Assembly: GCA_012932295.1 (NCBI GenBank)
Contig: JAAONU010000001.1
Coordinates: forward strand, 40,038,780-40,102,779
Reading direction: 5' to 3'
DNA: 64,000 bases
DNA from: Cyclina sinensis
Taxonomy: Eukaryota > Mollusca > Bivalvia > Venerida > Veneridae
Position numbers and translations under genes: made by a program. This document shows positions 11,592 through 21,440 of this stretch, piece after piece. Numbering within the stretch: the first letter of the stretch is position 1; every line of letters starts with the position of its first letter. The notes beneath the pieces were generated by a model. That model ran no database searches. It was not told the DNA's origin and worked only from the letters and a program-made list of their open reading frames with translations.

Positions 11592-11740
11592 ATTCAAGTT
11601 TTTTCTATAAATACGGGATTTATTTTCATCTCATGGTATGAAAATTATCATATTTCACTCGTGGCTATCGCCACTCATGAAATATTTATTTTCATACCAC
11701 TCGATGAAAATAAATCCGGTATTTATAGAAAAACTTGAAT
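11592..11740. mobile_element. Foldback element inside the LINE
   Basis: Left arm TTCAAGTTTTTTCTATAAAT and onward (11592-11631) is nearly the reverse complement of the right arm (11703-11740), with an inner inverted pair around ATTTCACTCGTGGCTATCGC. It separates two parts of the LINE C-terminal region that are contiguous in the family pattern, so it is a later insertion. The full inserted block may begin nearer 11380. Confidence 0.75.
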
Positions 11741-12058
11741 ATCCTCTATATATTGTTCAGAAGTCTAAAACAAAATTTTGAAATATCAGATTACTTAGTA
11801 AAAATCCACAATCTCAAACTAAGAAATATTATTTCGAAAATACGAATGTCATCCCATGACAACAATATTGAAACAGGTAGACATAGACAAATTGAAAGAA
11901 ATGAACGCAAATGTACTTTATGTGACAAAAACGATATTGAGGACGAATACCATTTCATATTCATCTGCCCTGTATATACAACACTAAGAAATCTTAATCA
12001 TTATATACCAGCGTATTATTACAAAAAGCCAAGCATGTTTAAATTCCTGCATCTTTAA
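11735..12058 (+). pseudogene. LINE C-terminal zinc-knuckle region
   Basis: The frame carries KIRMSSHDNNIETGRHRQI followed by ERKCTLCDKNDIEDEYHFIF and a CPVY segment. The C-x2-C, later H, then C-P pattern is the C-terminal zinc-binding region of this LINE group. It continues the RT above after the foldback insertion. The related fragment at 35366-36180 ends with the same EDEFHF and C-P pattern. Confidence 0.8.
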
Positions 12059-12191
12059 AATACGCCAAAATTGAATCTATTAAACAGAGTGGCCATTTTT
12101 TGTGAAAAAGCATGAATAAACTAGACATGAAAAAAATAATATTTAATAATGAAGGAGTTATCCTGAACACTTATGTGAGGAACTAATACAA

Positions 12192-12790
12192 ATCGTGTAT
12201 TTCATATCCATCAGTTTGTTTATTTCTGTGATGTGTAAATATATATTATTTTGTAACTATATGTGTGCATATATATTTCATATCCATCAGTTTGTTTATT
12301 TCTGTGATGTGTAAATATATATTATTTTGTAACTATATGTGTGCATATATATTTCATATCCATCAGTTTGTTTATTTCTGTGATGTGTAAATATATATTA
12401 TTTTGTAACTATATGTGTGCATATATATTTCATATCCATCAGTTTGTTTATTTCTGTGATGTGTAAATATATATTATTTTGTAACTATATGTGTGCATAT
12501 ATATTTCATATCCATCAGTTTGTTTATTTCTGTGATGTAATTTTTACAGATTCATTTTGTTTATCTGTGTTTTAGGTAAAATACTATTTAAGTGTATATG
12601 TGTAAATATATATTATTTTGTAACTATATGTGTGCATATATATTTCGTATCAATCAGTTTGTTTATTTCTGTGATGTAATTTTTACAGAATCATTTTGTT
12701 TATCTGTGTTTTAGGTAAAATACTATTTAAGTGTATATGTGTAAATATATATTATTTTGTAACTATATGTGTGCATATATATGATATCAC
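12192..12790. repeat. 76-bp tandem array in LINE 3' region
   Basis: Five units of about 76 bp (CATATCCATCAGTTTGTTTA near 12202, 12278, 12354, 12430, 12506) pass into two longer units of about 145 bp that add TAATTTTTACAGATTCATTT and a TTTTAGGTAAAATAC stretch. The array sits between the LINE coding end and its TTCTG-repeat tail, so it belongs to the element's 3' untranslated region. Confidence 0.85.
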
Positions 12791-14050
12791 TCTCGCTATG
12801 TTGCAAACGCATGCTTGTAAATAATAAAAGATGAGGAACTGTTAATGTTCAAGTCTAATCTGTAAATAAATTTCTGTTCTGTTCTGTATTCCAAATGTGA
12901 TAACGTAAACACGAAAACGTACACTAACAACCAATCATGCTTTTGACAATGTTGATAATACTTTTTTGTTGTTTTGTTGACAAATCAATCAGAATAATGC
13001 AAATATTTTCCTCTAATAAATGTGCTCAAAATTTTTTTAACATCCTTGCTTTTAGTTTGCATGTTGATTGAATTATCAATGTCAAGATATTTACTCAGTA
13101 CCTGTTTTCCCGAATCTTGACCGAAAAAACAACCCTTGCTACATTATCAACTGTCCGTATTTATGGCGATAATTGGCGTTTTAAAGAAAGAATAGATTGT
13201 GTTTATGCCAATCACAAAAAGTATTTGAGGCTTCCATTAAACAAGCCATTTCTTGATCATATATACACAGCAGTTTCCCGAAACATGTTAGTCTGAACAA
13301 ACACATTTAAACAGAACCTATATTTGGACATTCCAATCCCTACTTTTTGATAACCTTTTACTTTATATAATGTTTGTAATAATGTATATATTTTAATACT
13401 TTTCTTGAAAAACCTTCAGTTGATTATTGATAAGCACAGACCTTCAAATATCTTGGTCATAAAGAATGCAAGGATTAAAACATTTCAATGAAAGCATTTG
13501 GGGTTTCATCATGACCACGTTTTGCCTTAAATTAATTTCATGCCACATTTCCTTTTCAAAAGATAAGATCCAGTCTGAAATTATTAATAGGCCTACCTTA
13601 AAAAAGTTTGTTTAAAGTATCTGATAGAATAGAACTTCTTATGCAAGTTTACTTCATGTAAGGTAGGATGTATGTGTCACGTACATTATAAACTTGTCAC
13701 AAGAGGTTATGCTACATAGTCATTATTTAGGTCTAGGACAAATCTGAGTAAACTGATCCAAATCACATCTAGTAAAACAGAACTGAATGTTTTGAACATG
13801 GTCATAGAGTCAAGAAATTAGGTTCTGTTAACTTCTGTGTTGTCAGTATAATTGCATTTAAGGCGGCAATATATATTTGCAGTATTATTTTTATACATTT
13901 CAGGTTATTTATCTACTGTTTTCACATCTAAACTATTTGCTCACAAGATTTTTTTACTTTTGTTTGAACAGTTTACTTACTCAAAAATATATTTGATGAC
14001 AGTATTTCCCTTAACTTGGATATAAGCTATCATCAAGTATTTCAGTTTAA

Positions 14051-14485
14051 AGCGACTGACTCACAGTTGGGCCGAAGATGAAAAAAAAGATGTTCTTACA
14101 TCTTGAAATTTTTGCTGCAATTGTGCAGAAGATATTTAAACTAAGTTACTGATTCATTTTTTAATCCTGAAAAATATCAAAATATAAAGTTTTACACACT
14201 TTTATCAGTAAAAAACTTATCCCGTTAGTCACGGGGTTGATACTTTAGTTATAAGATTAATTTTGACACATTCTTACAAGTAACCGCTGTGGCTCAGTGG
14301 CCTAGATCGTCGCTCTATATTTTACTGACCGAAAGGTCGTGGGTTCGAATCCTGGTTAAGTCAAAACTTTGTTTTTCAGTTTTCATGGTGTATAGAAGCA
14401 TAATATTATGTTTTTTCATAGTATATTAAATTCTTTTAAATTTTAAAGAAAAAAATTTTCAGCAAAGTTCTGTGAGTCAGTTGCT
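14051..14485. mobile_element. TTAA-flanked inverted-repeat element, copy 2 (intact, 435 bp)
   Basis: TTAA flanks both sides (14047-14050, 14486-14489). The TIRs are AGCGACTGACTCACAG and its complement with one mismatch. The related locus in copy C (near 27550) reads straight through CAGTTTGATAGACATCACAA, giving an empty site with a TTAA-like target. The interior carries the tRNA-like module at 14284-14362. It encodes no protein. Confidence 0.9.
14284..14362 (+). other. tRNA-like pol III promoter domain inside TTAA element, copy 2
   Basis: A box TGGCTCAGTGG and B box GGTTCGAATCC both match the tRNA consensus exactly. The intervening CGCTCTATATTTTACTGACC has no convincing anticodon stem, and the ends do not form an acceptor stem. 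It is a SINE-type tRNA relic carried by a TIR element, best conserved in this copy and degraded in the copy at 28671-29088. Confidence 0.7.
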
Positions 14486-14994
14486 TTAATAGAGATCACC
14501 ATGGTATTTCCCACATTTTTAGCTCATCTGTTTCGAAGAAAAAACTCGGCTATTATGATCACAAGGTTGTCTTCATTGTCGTGCAAAAACTTTGATGTAG
14601 CCCATTACTGAAACACTTTAAGATTTTTACCACAAAACTTGGAATACTTGCTTATAATGAAAAGGTGCAGTTGTAAGACAAAGGGCATTATTCTGAAATA
14701 TATTTTTGGAGTTAAGCCCCTTCTTAACTTAGAATTCTTGTCAAAATTGGTTATTAAGTGGAATGATTTCAAATCTGTCAAAGGTATCAGTATGAAACTT
14801 GAAATATTTGCTTATTATGACAGAGCATAGTCTTCCATACGTGCTACTGGGGACAAGCCACATCTGTACCACAAGGGACATTACTAAGTGATCAATGTTT
14901 CTAGAGTTATGCCCCATTCACATGGAAAATTATTAAACTTTTGTATAAATACTAATATCTTGAACATTTACAATCACAAAGTTATTCATTTTAA

Positions 14995-15268
14995 AGGTCA
15001 TGTGACACGAATTTTTGACCTCGGAATTTTCATATGAGCGAAAAATATATATCTATCTGTGACAGTTTTACAAAATTCCGCAGGTAATTTTCATCTGATG
15101 TTTTTATAGTAAATTAAAATCCATATTTTACGCACTTGGTCGAGTGCACCCGTCACGAGCAAAATCGGAAGTGACGCACATTTATCCCTTGCCACTTTAC
15201 ACAGCAGCCTGGATTGTTAACAAAAACTTTAGAATTTTGATGGAAAGTGAAAATGTAGACTGAAATAC

Positions 15269-15299
<31 letters not shown>

Positions 15300-16898
15300 A
15301 AAGTAAAGCTAACATCATGAATATACACTGAAGATTTTTTAAATAAATAATTTGAAATTTTGATGGAATTACAAAGCCAATGAACAATATTATATAGAGG
15401 CTAGTTTAATCAGGGTTAGAGAATTAAAAGATACATCAGTGAAAATATCTAGACTAAGAGATATTTTTCAAGTAACTGATCCGAAAAGATTTTGAACATG
15501 CTTATTTTTTATCCAATGCAGTTTATTGGAAGACTTGATTAACTAACTCCAATCGAGAGATTTTTTTCCATAAAAACATTCTCCTTACAGTGATATGTTG
15601 CTTATTTGTCTGTGGTATATTTTGCCTGAGGTACGTGTAAGTAATCTTTGACTAGATCTATGATTTTTTTTCATTATAAATGCATTTTTTTTTGGCTTAT
15701 TCATTCTACATTTGTTTTTGAAAACAAAACAATAATGATCGAAGAACAAATAATATGAAGAAGCCCTAAAACTATGTCAAAATCATAACACAAACACATT
15801 GTTTTTTGTTTTCTTTGTTTTTTTTTAATTATTTGTTCACATCTAGAAGTCGAATGATTTTTATTTTCATCATAGGTAGATCCATTACATTTTATTATCT
15901 AATTAAAATATGTATCTGCACTGAAGCTTCTTTACTAAAAAATCATTCAGACATGTTAATTGTAAGAAGCTATTACAAAATGATTTCACAAGTGTGACTG
16001 ATCAAAAGTAATACAATCAATTTGTAAGATCACTTGCCATAAAAATTTGCCATTCGTCTAAACTTTATCATTGATTGGGTCATAAAAAAGTTAATTGCTT
16101 TGTTTTGACAGCTATGCAGAATATACAAGGGTCCCATTTGGGGGAGGCAGGTTAATTTGCATAAATCCCACAGTATAAGGCGTGATTTATGAATCTTTGA
16201 TATTTCATTGGATATTAATTTATAAGCAGACACAAATTTCTACATGATGGACATGCCATATTATTATTTTTCAAACAATATCCAAACGTGAAAATACACT
16301 GTAGTGTGAATTTCCATTCCAGTGATACAAGTGTTAACACATTAGATCACCTAAATTCACTTCAATTTTACAACACTTAAATGAAAAAGAATTTGTTTAT
16401 GATGTAAACATCAAGTGAGGAAGTGCAACGCAGCATGTTAAAATGTGGAGGAGATAGTTTTATATAGAACCACAACATGGAAGAAATTGGAATATTTATT
16501 AAGGTAAAAATACAACCTGTTCTCCCGGCACAAAGTTTGAATTTACTTTAAAAAAACGAGAAGTAATCACATTATTTTATTTAATTTACAATTTATAGCA
16601 TGTTATTTTTATAAGTGTGCCTTTATCGTGTTTCTTGCACTTGTGGTTTAGTGTTATTTTTTCATTTTAAAACGGATGTGTTATGAGCAGTGTAATTCTT
16701 CACTACTGCCTGGTACAGTAGGGATAAATCCAAAATTTGAGCTGAAACTACCTATATCGAAACGGAAACAGTCAATTATCAAAAACACATTTTCTTATCA
16801 AAAGCAATATTTTCATAATTTTGCAATTAAACAATTTTAATCAGTACATTATGATTATTTTGAATAGACAAAGTTGCTATAGTTGTGTCACATGACCT
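14995..16898. mobile_element. Second TTAA-flanked TIR element, 1.9 kb
   Basis: TTAA at 14991-14994 is followed by AGGTCATGTGACAC. Its perfect complement GTGTCACATGACCT precedes TTAA at 16899-16902. The empty sites in copies B and C read GTTATTCATCTTATGTGAAG (near 25785) and ATTCATCTTAAGTGAAGTGC (near 28155), confirming a TTAA insertion. The interior has a 27-base A-run at about 15271 and only short frames (15806-15997 plus, 16030-16233 minus) without recognisable transposase motifs. It is probably a non-autonomous or badly decayed piggyBac-like element. Confidence 0.85.
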
Positions 16899-16951
16899 TT
16901 AAATGAAGTGCCTAACAGCAATTATTGAAAAGCACCATAGCACTCGTGAAA

Positions 16952-17615
16952 CAAGTAAATTTGTGAGCTAATGCTCACTAGTGATACCCCCGCTATCAGA
17001 AATTTCACTTTCATAATGTAATTTGCATTTGTCATATGTATAAAGAGTGTCAAATTTTTCCGATTTAATACAACTTCATCCAAGGCACAGCTAGATGGAT
17101 ATGAAAATGGTCAGAATAATGAACAGGTATTACATCTGTGATTTCTGATTCATTGAAGTCTTTATTCACAAAAACACGATGAAGTGAACCTCCTTTCCTG
17201 TGTGTTGGTAACTTCTAAGTATTCGGTAAACAGGAAGTAGATGAGCAAGGAGCATAAAATCGCTTTACACCATATGGGACTATAGGATAAAGCAATATGC
17301 AAAATATCAGGCGGCTGCATGCTCTAGTTGCTTAGAAAACTGCGACGATAAATAAAGATGTCGTTTGGTTGATGTAATGCACTTACATAGTGACAAAATC
17401 TAAAAATATTCGGTAAACAGGAAGTAGATGAGCAAGGAGCATAAAATTGCTTAACACCATATGGGACTATAGGGTATAGCAATATGTGAAATATCAGGCT
17501 TCTGCATGTTATAGTTGCTGAGAAAACTGCAACGGAAATTTGTTACGGACGGACGGACGGACACACGGACAAGGGTAAAACAGTATACCCCCCACTTCTT
17601 TGAAGCGGGGGTATA
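16952..17615. mobile_element. Array-plus-hairpin element (family P1), copy 2, two core repeats
   Basis: It shares both ends with the copy at 4886-5898: CAAGTAAATTTGTGAGCTAA at the left, and a GGACGGACGGAC stretch then TATACCCCCC / GGGGGTATA hairpin at the right. It has two core repeats (near 17211 and 17397) against four. The unoccupied site in copy C (CTCTTGAAATTAATTTTATT, near 28211) places the insertion between an A and a T with no obvious long target duplication, as expected of Helitron-type elements. Confidence 0.8.
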
Positions 17616-17715
17616 ATTAATTTTATTGAGTTGTTGCTCTTAACATACAAGCATTGGCACTGCATTTGAGTCTCAAATGACCATAGTGTCTCCCGTCACA
17701 TCTGTATGTCAAAAC

Positions 17716-18365
17716 TCAGAAAATACTTGAGGGATTGAGTTTATACTTTATAGAATCGTCACACTTATGTGACAAGTAAGTCCGAACGAAGACTCTATCA
17801 CACATTTTAACTTTTGCTTCTGACATTACTCTCTGTGCTTTGATTACAATAATGTCCCTGATGCTCTTTGGGCATTTGAAAGCCATGACAGGCTTGTATT
17901 GGTGTACTTCCCTAACAGGAGGATTATTAGAAAGTTTCAACAAATCCCAATACTTGTTGATTATAAAACCAATATTTGGTAAAGACGGATTGTATTCTAT
18001 AACAATAGGTATAATATTCCTGTTAAGACTTTGAACAGTGGGTTTTAAAGCTTCAGTTCAGGACAAATGTTTCAAATGCTCAAAAACAGACAAAACAATC
18101 GGCTTGGGATAGTTCCTGGCAACAAAATACTTATATAACTCATCAAGTGAGTCCTTGAACTAGTTATTGTCTGAGTAAATATGCCTGTAACGTCTGGTTA
18201 AAAGGAACAATGTTTTTACATGACATAGGATGACTAAAGCATAATGTACATACTGATGAATATTTGTTGGTTTTACATGAACACTGGTACTAATGTTGTT
18301 TTTCTCATCAATACAAACATCAACATCTAACAAGAAATCGGTAGAACCAATGGATGCTCCCCGAA
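17716..18365 (-). pseudogene. Penelope-like reverse transcriptase fragment with in-frame stops
   Basis: Read on the minus strand in one frame, the fragment runs from FLLDVDVCIDEKNNISTSVH and KPTNIHQYVHY, through LFLLTRRYRHIYSDN, to YNPSLPNIGFIINKYW and AFKCPKSIRDIIV, ending at a stop at 17716. These are the palm-thumb and post-RT blocks of Penelope-like elements (FLDxxV, KPTxxHQYxH, YNPSLPNI, KSIRDIIV). Two in-frame stops break it: TAG near 18160 and TGA near 18065. No GIY-YIG domain follows at this locus. The 3' flank continues into dispersed repeat copy A. Confidence 0.85.
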
Positions 18366-18399
18366 TAAATGCCAATTCCAAAAGGGGTATTGTTTCATA

Positions 18400-18822
18400 T
18401 GTATTTTTTTTAAAGTATGAAAAATAACAAAGGGCAATAACTCCTAAATTATGCAAAATAGAGTTATGGTTCTTGCACGCTACATTTCTCCTCAAAGAGA
18501 TCTATCTACCAATAAAGTTTCATGTTAATATCTTTTATACTTTGTGAGATATGCCCCGGACAAAAAATAAGTATGAGAAATTTCAAAAGGCAATAACTCA
18601 AAAATCAATAAAGCAAGAGTTATGGTTCTTGTGCACTGCACTGCTCCTTAATGAGATCTAACTACCTATGAAGTTTGGTCTTGATATCTCTCATAGTTTT
18701 ATGTGTTATGCTCCGGACAAAATTATGACGGACGGATGGATGAACGAACTGACGGACAGACAGACTGGATGGACAGACAAAGCGGCAACTATATGCTCGC
18801 CCTTTGGGGAGCATAATTATCT
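18400..18822. mobile_element. Tandem-repeat element with GGAC microsatellite and hairpin
   Basis: Two to three diverged units (CAAAGGGCAATAACTC, AGAGTTATGGTTCTTG, TATGCTCCGGACAAA) lead to a GACGGACGGATGG / GACGGACAGACAG tract. The terminal hairpin is ATGCTCGCCCTTTGGGGAGCAT. The unit resembles those at 8440-9662. Confidence 0.75.
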
Positions 18823-19492
18823 CCAAGGGTTTTCAGGTTATGCTCCGGACAAGATTTTTCTAAAAAGGGAGATAATTTAAAAACAGGGCAAATAGAGTTA
18901 TGGTTCTTTGGCACTGCACTCCGCCTCAATGCTCTCTACCACTGTTTGCAGTTTAAACAAATTATGTCCAAGGGTTTTCAGGTTATGCTCCGGACAAGAT
19001 TTTTCTAAAAGGGGAGATAATTAAAAAACAGGGCAAAATAGAGTTATAGTTCTTTAGCACTGCACTCCGCATCAATGCCCTCTACCATTGTGTGCAGTTT
19101 AAACAAATTATGTTCAAGGGTTTTCAGGTTATGGTCCAGACAGGATTTTTCTAAAAGGGGAGATAATTAAAAAAACGGGGCAAAATAGTTACGGTTCTTT
19201 GACACTGCACTCTATGTCAATCCCCTCTACCACTGTGTGCAGTTTAAACAAATTATGTCCAAGGGTTTTCAGGATATGCTCTGGACAAGATTTTTCTAAA
19301 AGGGAAGATGATTAAAAAACAGAGCAAAATAGAGTTATGGTTCTTTGGCACTGCACTCTGCATCAATGCCCTCTACCACTGTGTGCAGTTTAAACAAATT
19401 ATGTCCAAGGGTTTACAGGATATGCTCCGGACAAAATTATGACGGACGGACGGACAAAGTGGCAACTATATGCTCGCCCTTCGAGGAGCATA
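18823..19492. mobile_element. 145-bp array element with hairpin end
   Basis: Five units of about 145 bp begin with CAAGGGTTTTCAGG near 18823, 18968, 19113, 19259 and 19405. They include GACAAGATTTTTCTAAAAGG and a CACTGCACTC block. The array ends in GACGGACGGACGGAC and the hairpin ATATGCTCGCCCTTCGAGGAGCATAT. It directly follows the previous element and shares its hairpin type. Confidence 0.85.
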
Positions 19493-20255
19493 TAAATTCA
19501 AAGTTCAAGGATGATAATTCTGACAATTTAGGTGCTAGAATTATGAACCTTGTCACATATGATGTGGGTGATGATAAGAAAATAATATTTAAAGTTTGAA
19601 GTAGATACATTAAGAAATAATGAAGTTATATATAAAAAACCACATTTTTTCATGAAAATTCTAAGTACAAGGGGGATAAATCTAATAATTTTGGAGCTAG
19701 AGTTGTGAAGTTGCATTATCTTCATACTGTCACCTATCCATACTTCATGTTTCCTAAAAATATTTTCAGTAATTCTTGAGTTTTACAAAAAAAAACACAT
19801 TTTTTTCATGAAAATTCTAAGTTCAAGGGGGGATAAATCTAATAATTTTAGTGCAAGAGTTGTGAACCTTGAGGTGCATTATTTTCATGCTATCACCTAT
19901 CCATATTTTATGTTTCATAGAATTATTCTTAGAACTTTTTGAGTTATCACAAATATTGTTATATTTGCCATATTTTAAGTATATTTGCCATATTTTAAGT
20001 ATATTTGTTGCTATAGGCTAGCAACCAAAATTTTCAACATATGAAGGAAAAAAAAAAGATGTGCATAATCTCCAGACTGCCATCTACCCATATTTCAAGT
20101 TTCATTAAAATGTTTTCAGTACTTTTGCGTTATCACAGGATCCAGTTTTTGTGACGGATGGACAGACTGACGGACAGATGAATGGATGGACTGACAGACT
20201 GATGGACGGACAGAGGGTAACCTAAAGTCCCCTCCGGTTAAACTGGTAGGGGACT
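19493..20255. mobile_element. Tandem-repeat element with GGAC tract and hairpin
   Basis: Three or four units (AAATTCTAAGTTCAAGGGGG, TCACCTATCCATATTT, TTTTCAGTAATTCTTGAG) of roughly 170 bp precede a GACGGATGGACAGACTGACG tract. The end is a hairpin, AGTCCCCTCC paired with GGTAGGGGACT. Confidence 0.75.
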
Positions 20256-20579
20256 AATAACCAGATTTTAAGGTCAGAATCACGATATATTTTGTTAAAC
20301 AAAAACCATTGACAACCCGGGGTGTGACTAAATACAGGATCTAAGTTCTGACGAGGTTCTAACTTTTTTTCGAAGGATACAGCTTCGTACGAGCAAAAAG
20401 ATGTTCTATGAAATGAAGAATAATACAGTTGGTATTTCTTAATATGAATGATCAAAAAATATTAAGACATGCCTTGTTCTGTCCGCAGATCTTTCGTATA
20501 TGGATAGAGCTTCAAACGAATAGATAATTTAGTTTAACAAGGTGTATTTTGTACAGACAGAACCTTGTATGATTAAATT

Positions 20580-21105
20580 TAATTGTTTTAGATGATGAGG
20601 CGGTGATTGAAGAAAATCCTTTGAAAAAAAGGCAAGGCAGAGTTACTGTTCTTGCACACTACACTTCCTACCAATATGCTATGTCAGTGTATTAAGTTTG
20701 AAGTAAATTGCTCAAGTACTTTTGGAGTTATGCTTCGGACAAAGTTTTTAAAGTAAATCTGATAAAGGGAAATAACTCTAAAATTAAGCAAGGCAGAGGT
20801 CTTGTTCTTACATACTGCGCTTCCTCCTAATGTGTTCTGTCAGTGTATGAAGTTTGAAGAAAAATGCTTAGGTAGTTTTGGAGTTATGCTTTGGACAAAG
20901 TTTTCAAGTAAATAAGTAGGTAAGGTAGAGTTATTGTTCTTACACACTGCACTTCCTCCTAATGTGGTGTGTCAGTGTATGAAGATTGAAGAAAATCACT
21001 CAAGTACTTTTGTAGTTATGCTCCAGACAAAATTGGGATGGACGCACGAACGCACGGACAGAGGCCATTTCTAATATCCCCTTCACCTTTGGTGGGGGGA
21101 TAAAT
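20580..21105. mobile_element. Tandem-repeat element with hairpin end
   Basis: About three units (ACACTGCACTTCCTCCTAAT, GTATGAAGTTTGAAG, TTTTGGAGTTATGCTC) lead to a GGACGCACGAACGCACGG tract and the hairpin TATCCCCTTCACCTTTGGTGGGGGGATA. Confidence 0.75.
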
Positions 21106-21440
21106 AAACTGACCCCAGGGGCAGAGCCAATTTTTGACTCCAAAGACAGAATTTGAACAAATTTGGTAGAGGTCCACTAGACAATGTTACAGACCAAATC
21201 TTAAGGCTCAGGGCCTCTAACTTTTTGACAAGAAGATATTTTTAAGTTTTTCTGCTTGGAATTAAATTCTTTGAACAACTTTGGTAAAGCTTCATGCAAG
21301 GAATTTCCCAGATATGTTTCCTCAAAGTTGGCTTAGCAGTATAAGAGGAGTCAAATTGTTGATGACACATGCAAATGCACCCCAGACTATCAATGATTAC
21401 AAAAGCTCACCCTTGAGCCCTTCATGCTAAGGTGAGCTAA
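21106..21440 (-). mobile_element. Fragment of the AGCTCACC element family, reversed
   Basis: TCACCCTTGAGCCCTTCATG then AAGGTGAGCTAAAAA at the right edge is the reverse complement of the TTTTTAGCTCACC start of the elements at 55405 and 59322. The body has the family-type text about Ca. 50-base blocks such as TTGGTAGAGGTCCACTAGAC. The far hairpin end is missing. Confidence 0.6.

Larger units (their letters stand above)
10081..12890 (+). mobile_element. 5'-truncated, decayed LINE retrotransposon
   Basis: This is the 3' part of a non-LTR retrotransposon on the plus strand. It begins within the reverse transcriptase, continues through the C-terminal region with its CCHC-like knuckle, and ends with a repeat-rich 3' region and a TTCTGTTCTGTTCTGT tail near 12886. 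Breaks are a one-base loss in a T-run near 10565, a stop after 11151, and a foldback insertion (about 11380-11740) inside the C-terminal region. A shorter relative lies at 35366-36180. The endonuclease region is absent. Confidence 0.85.
13072..17715. repeat. Dispersed repeat, copy A (interrupted by three insertions)
   Basis: Segments 13072-14050, 14486-14990, 16899-16951 and 17616-17900 are collinear by eye with copies B (23049-27360) and C (27362-28440). Examples are ACTGTCCGTATTTATGGCGA, GGTTATTTATCTACTGTTTT, and CAAATGACCATAGTGTCTCC. The right end runs into Penelope-like coding sequence on the minus strand, so the family may be the 3' part of a Penelope-like element or a compound repeat containing it. 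Insertions at 14051, 14995 and 16952 are absent from copy C. Confidence 0.75.

Noticed and set aside
14284..14362. A functional tRNA gene
   Set aside because: A and B boxes are good, but acceptor and anticodon stems do not form; it is a promoter relic inside a mobile element.
16030..16233. 67-codon minus frame inside the 1.9-kb TTAA element as a transposase remnant
   Set aside because: Too short and without any DDD or zinc-finger motif that I can identify.
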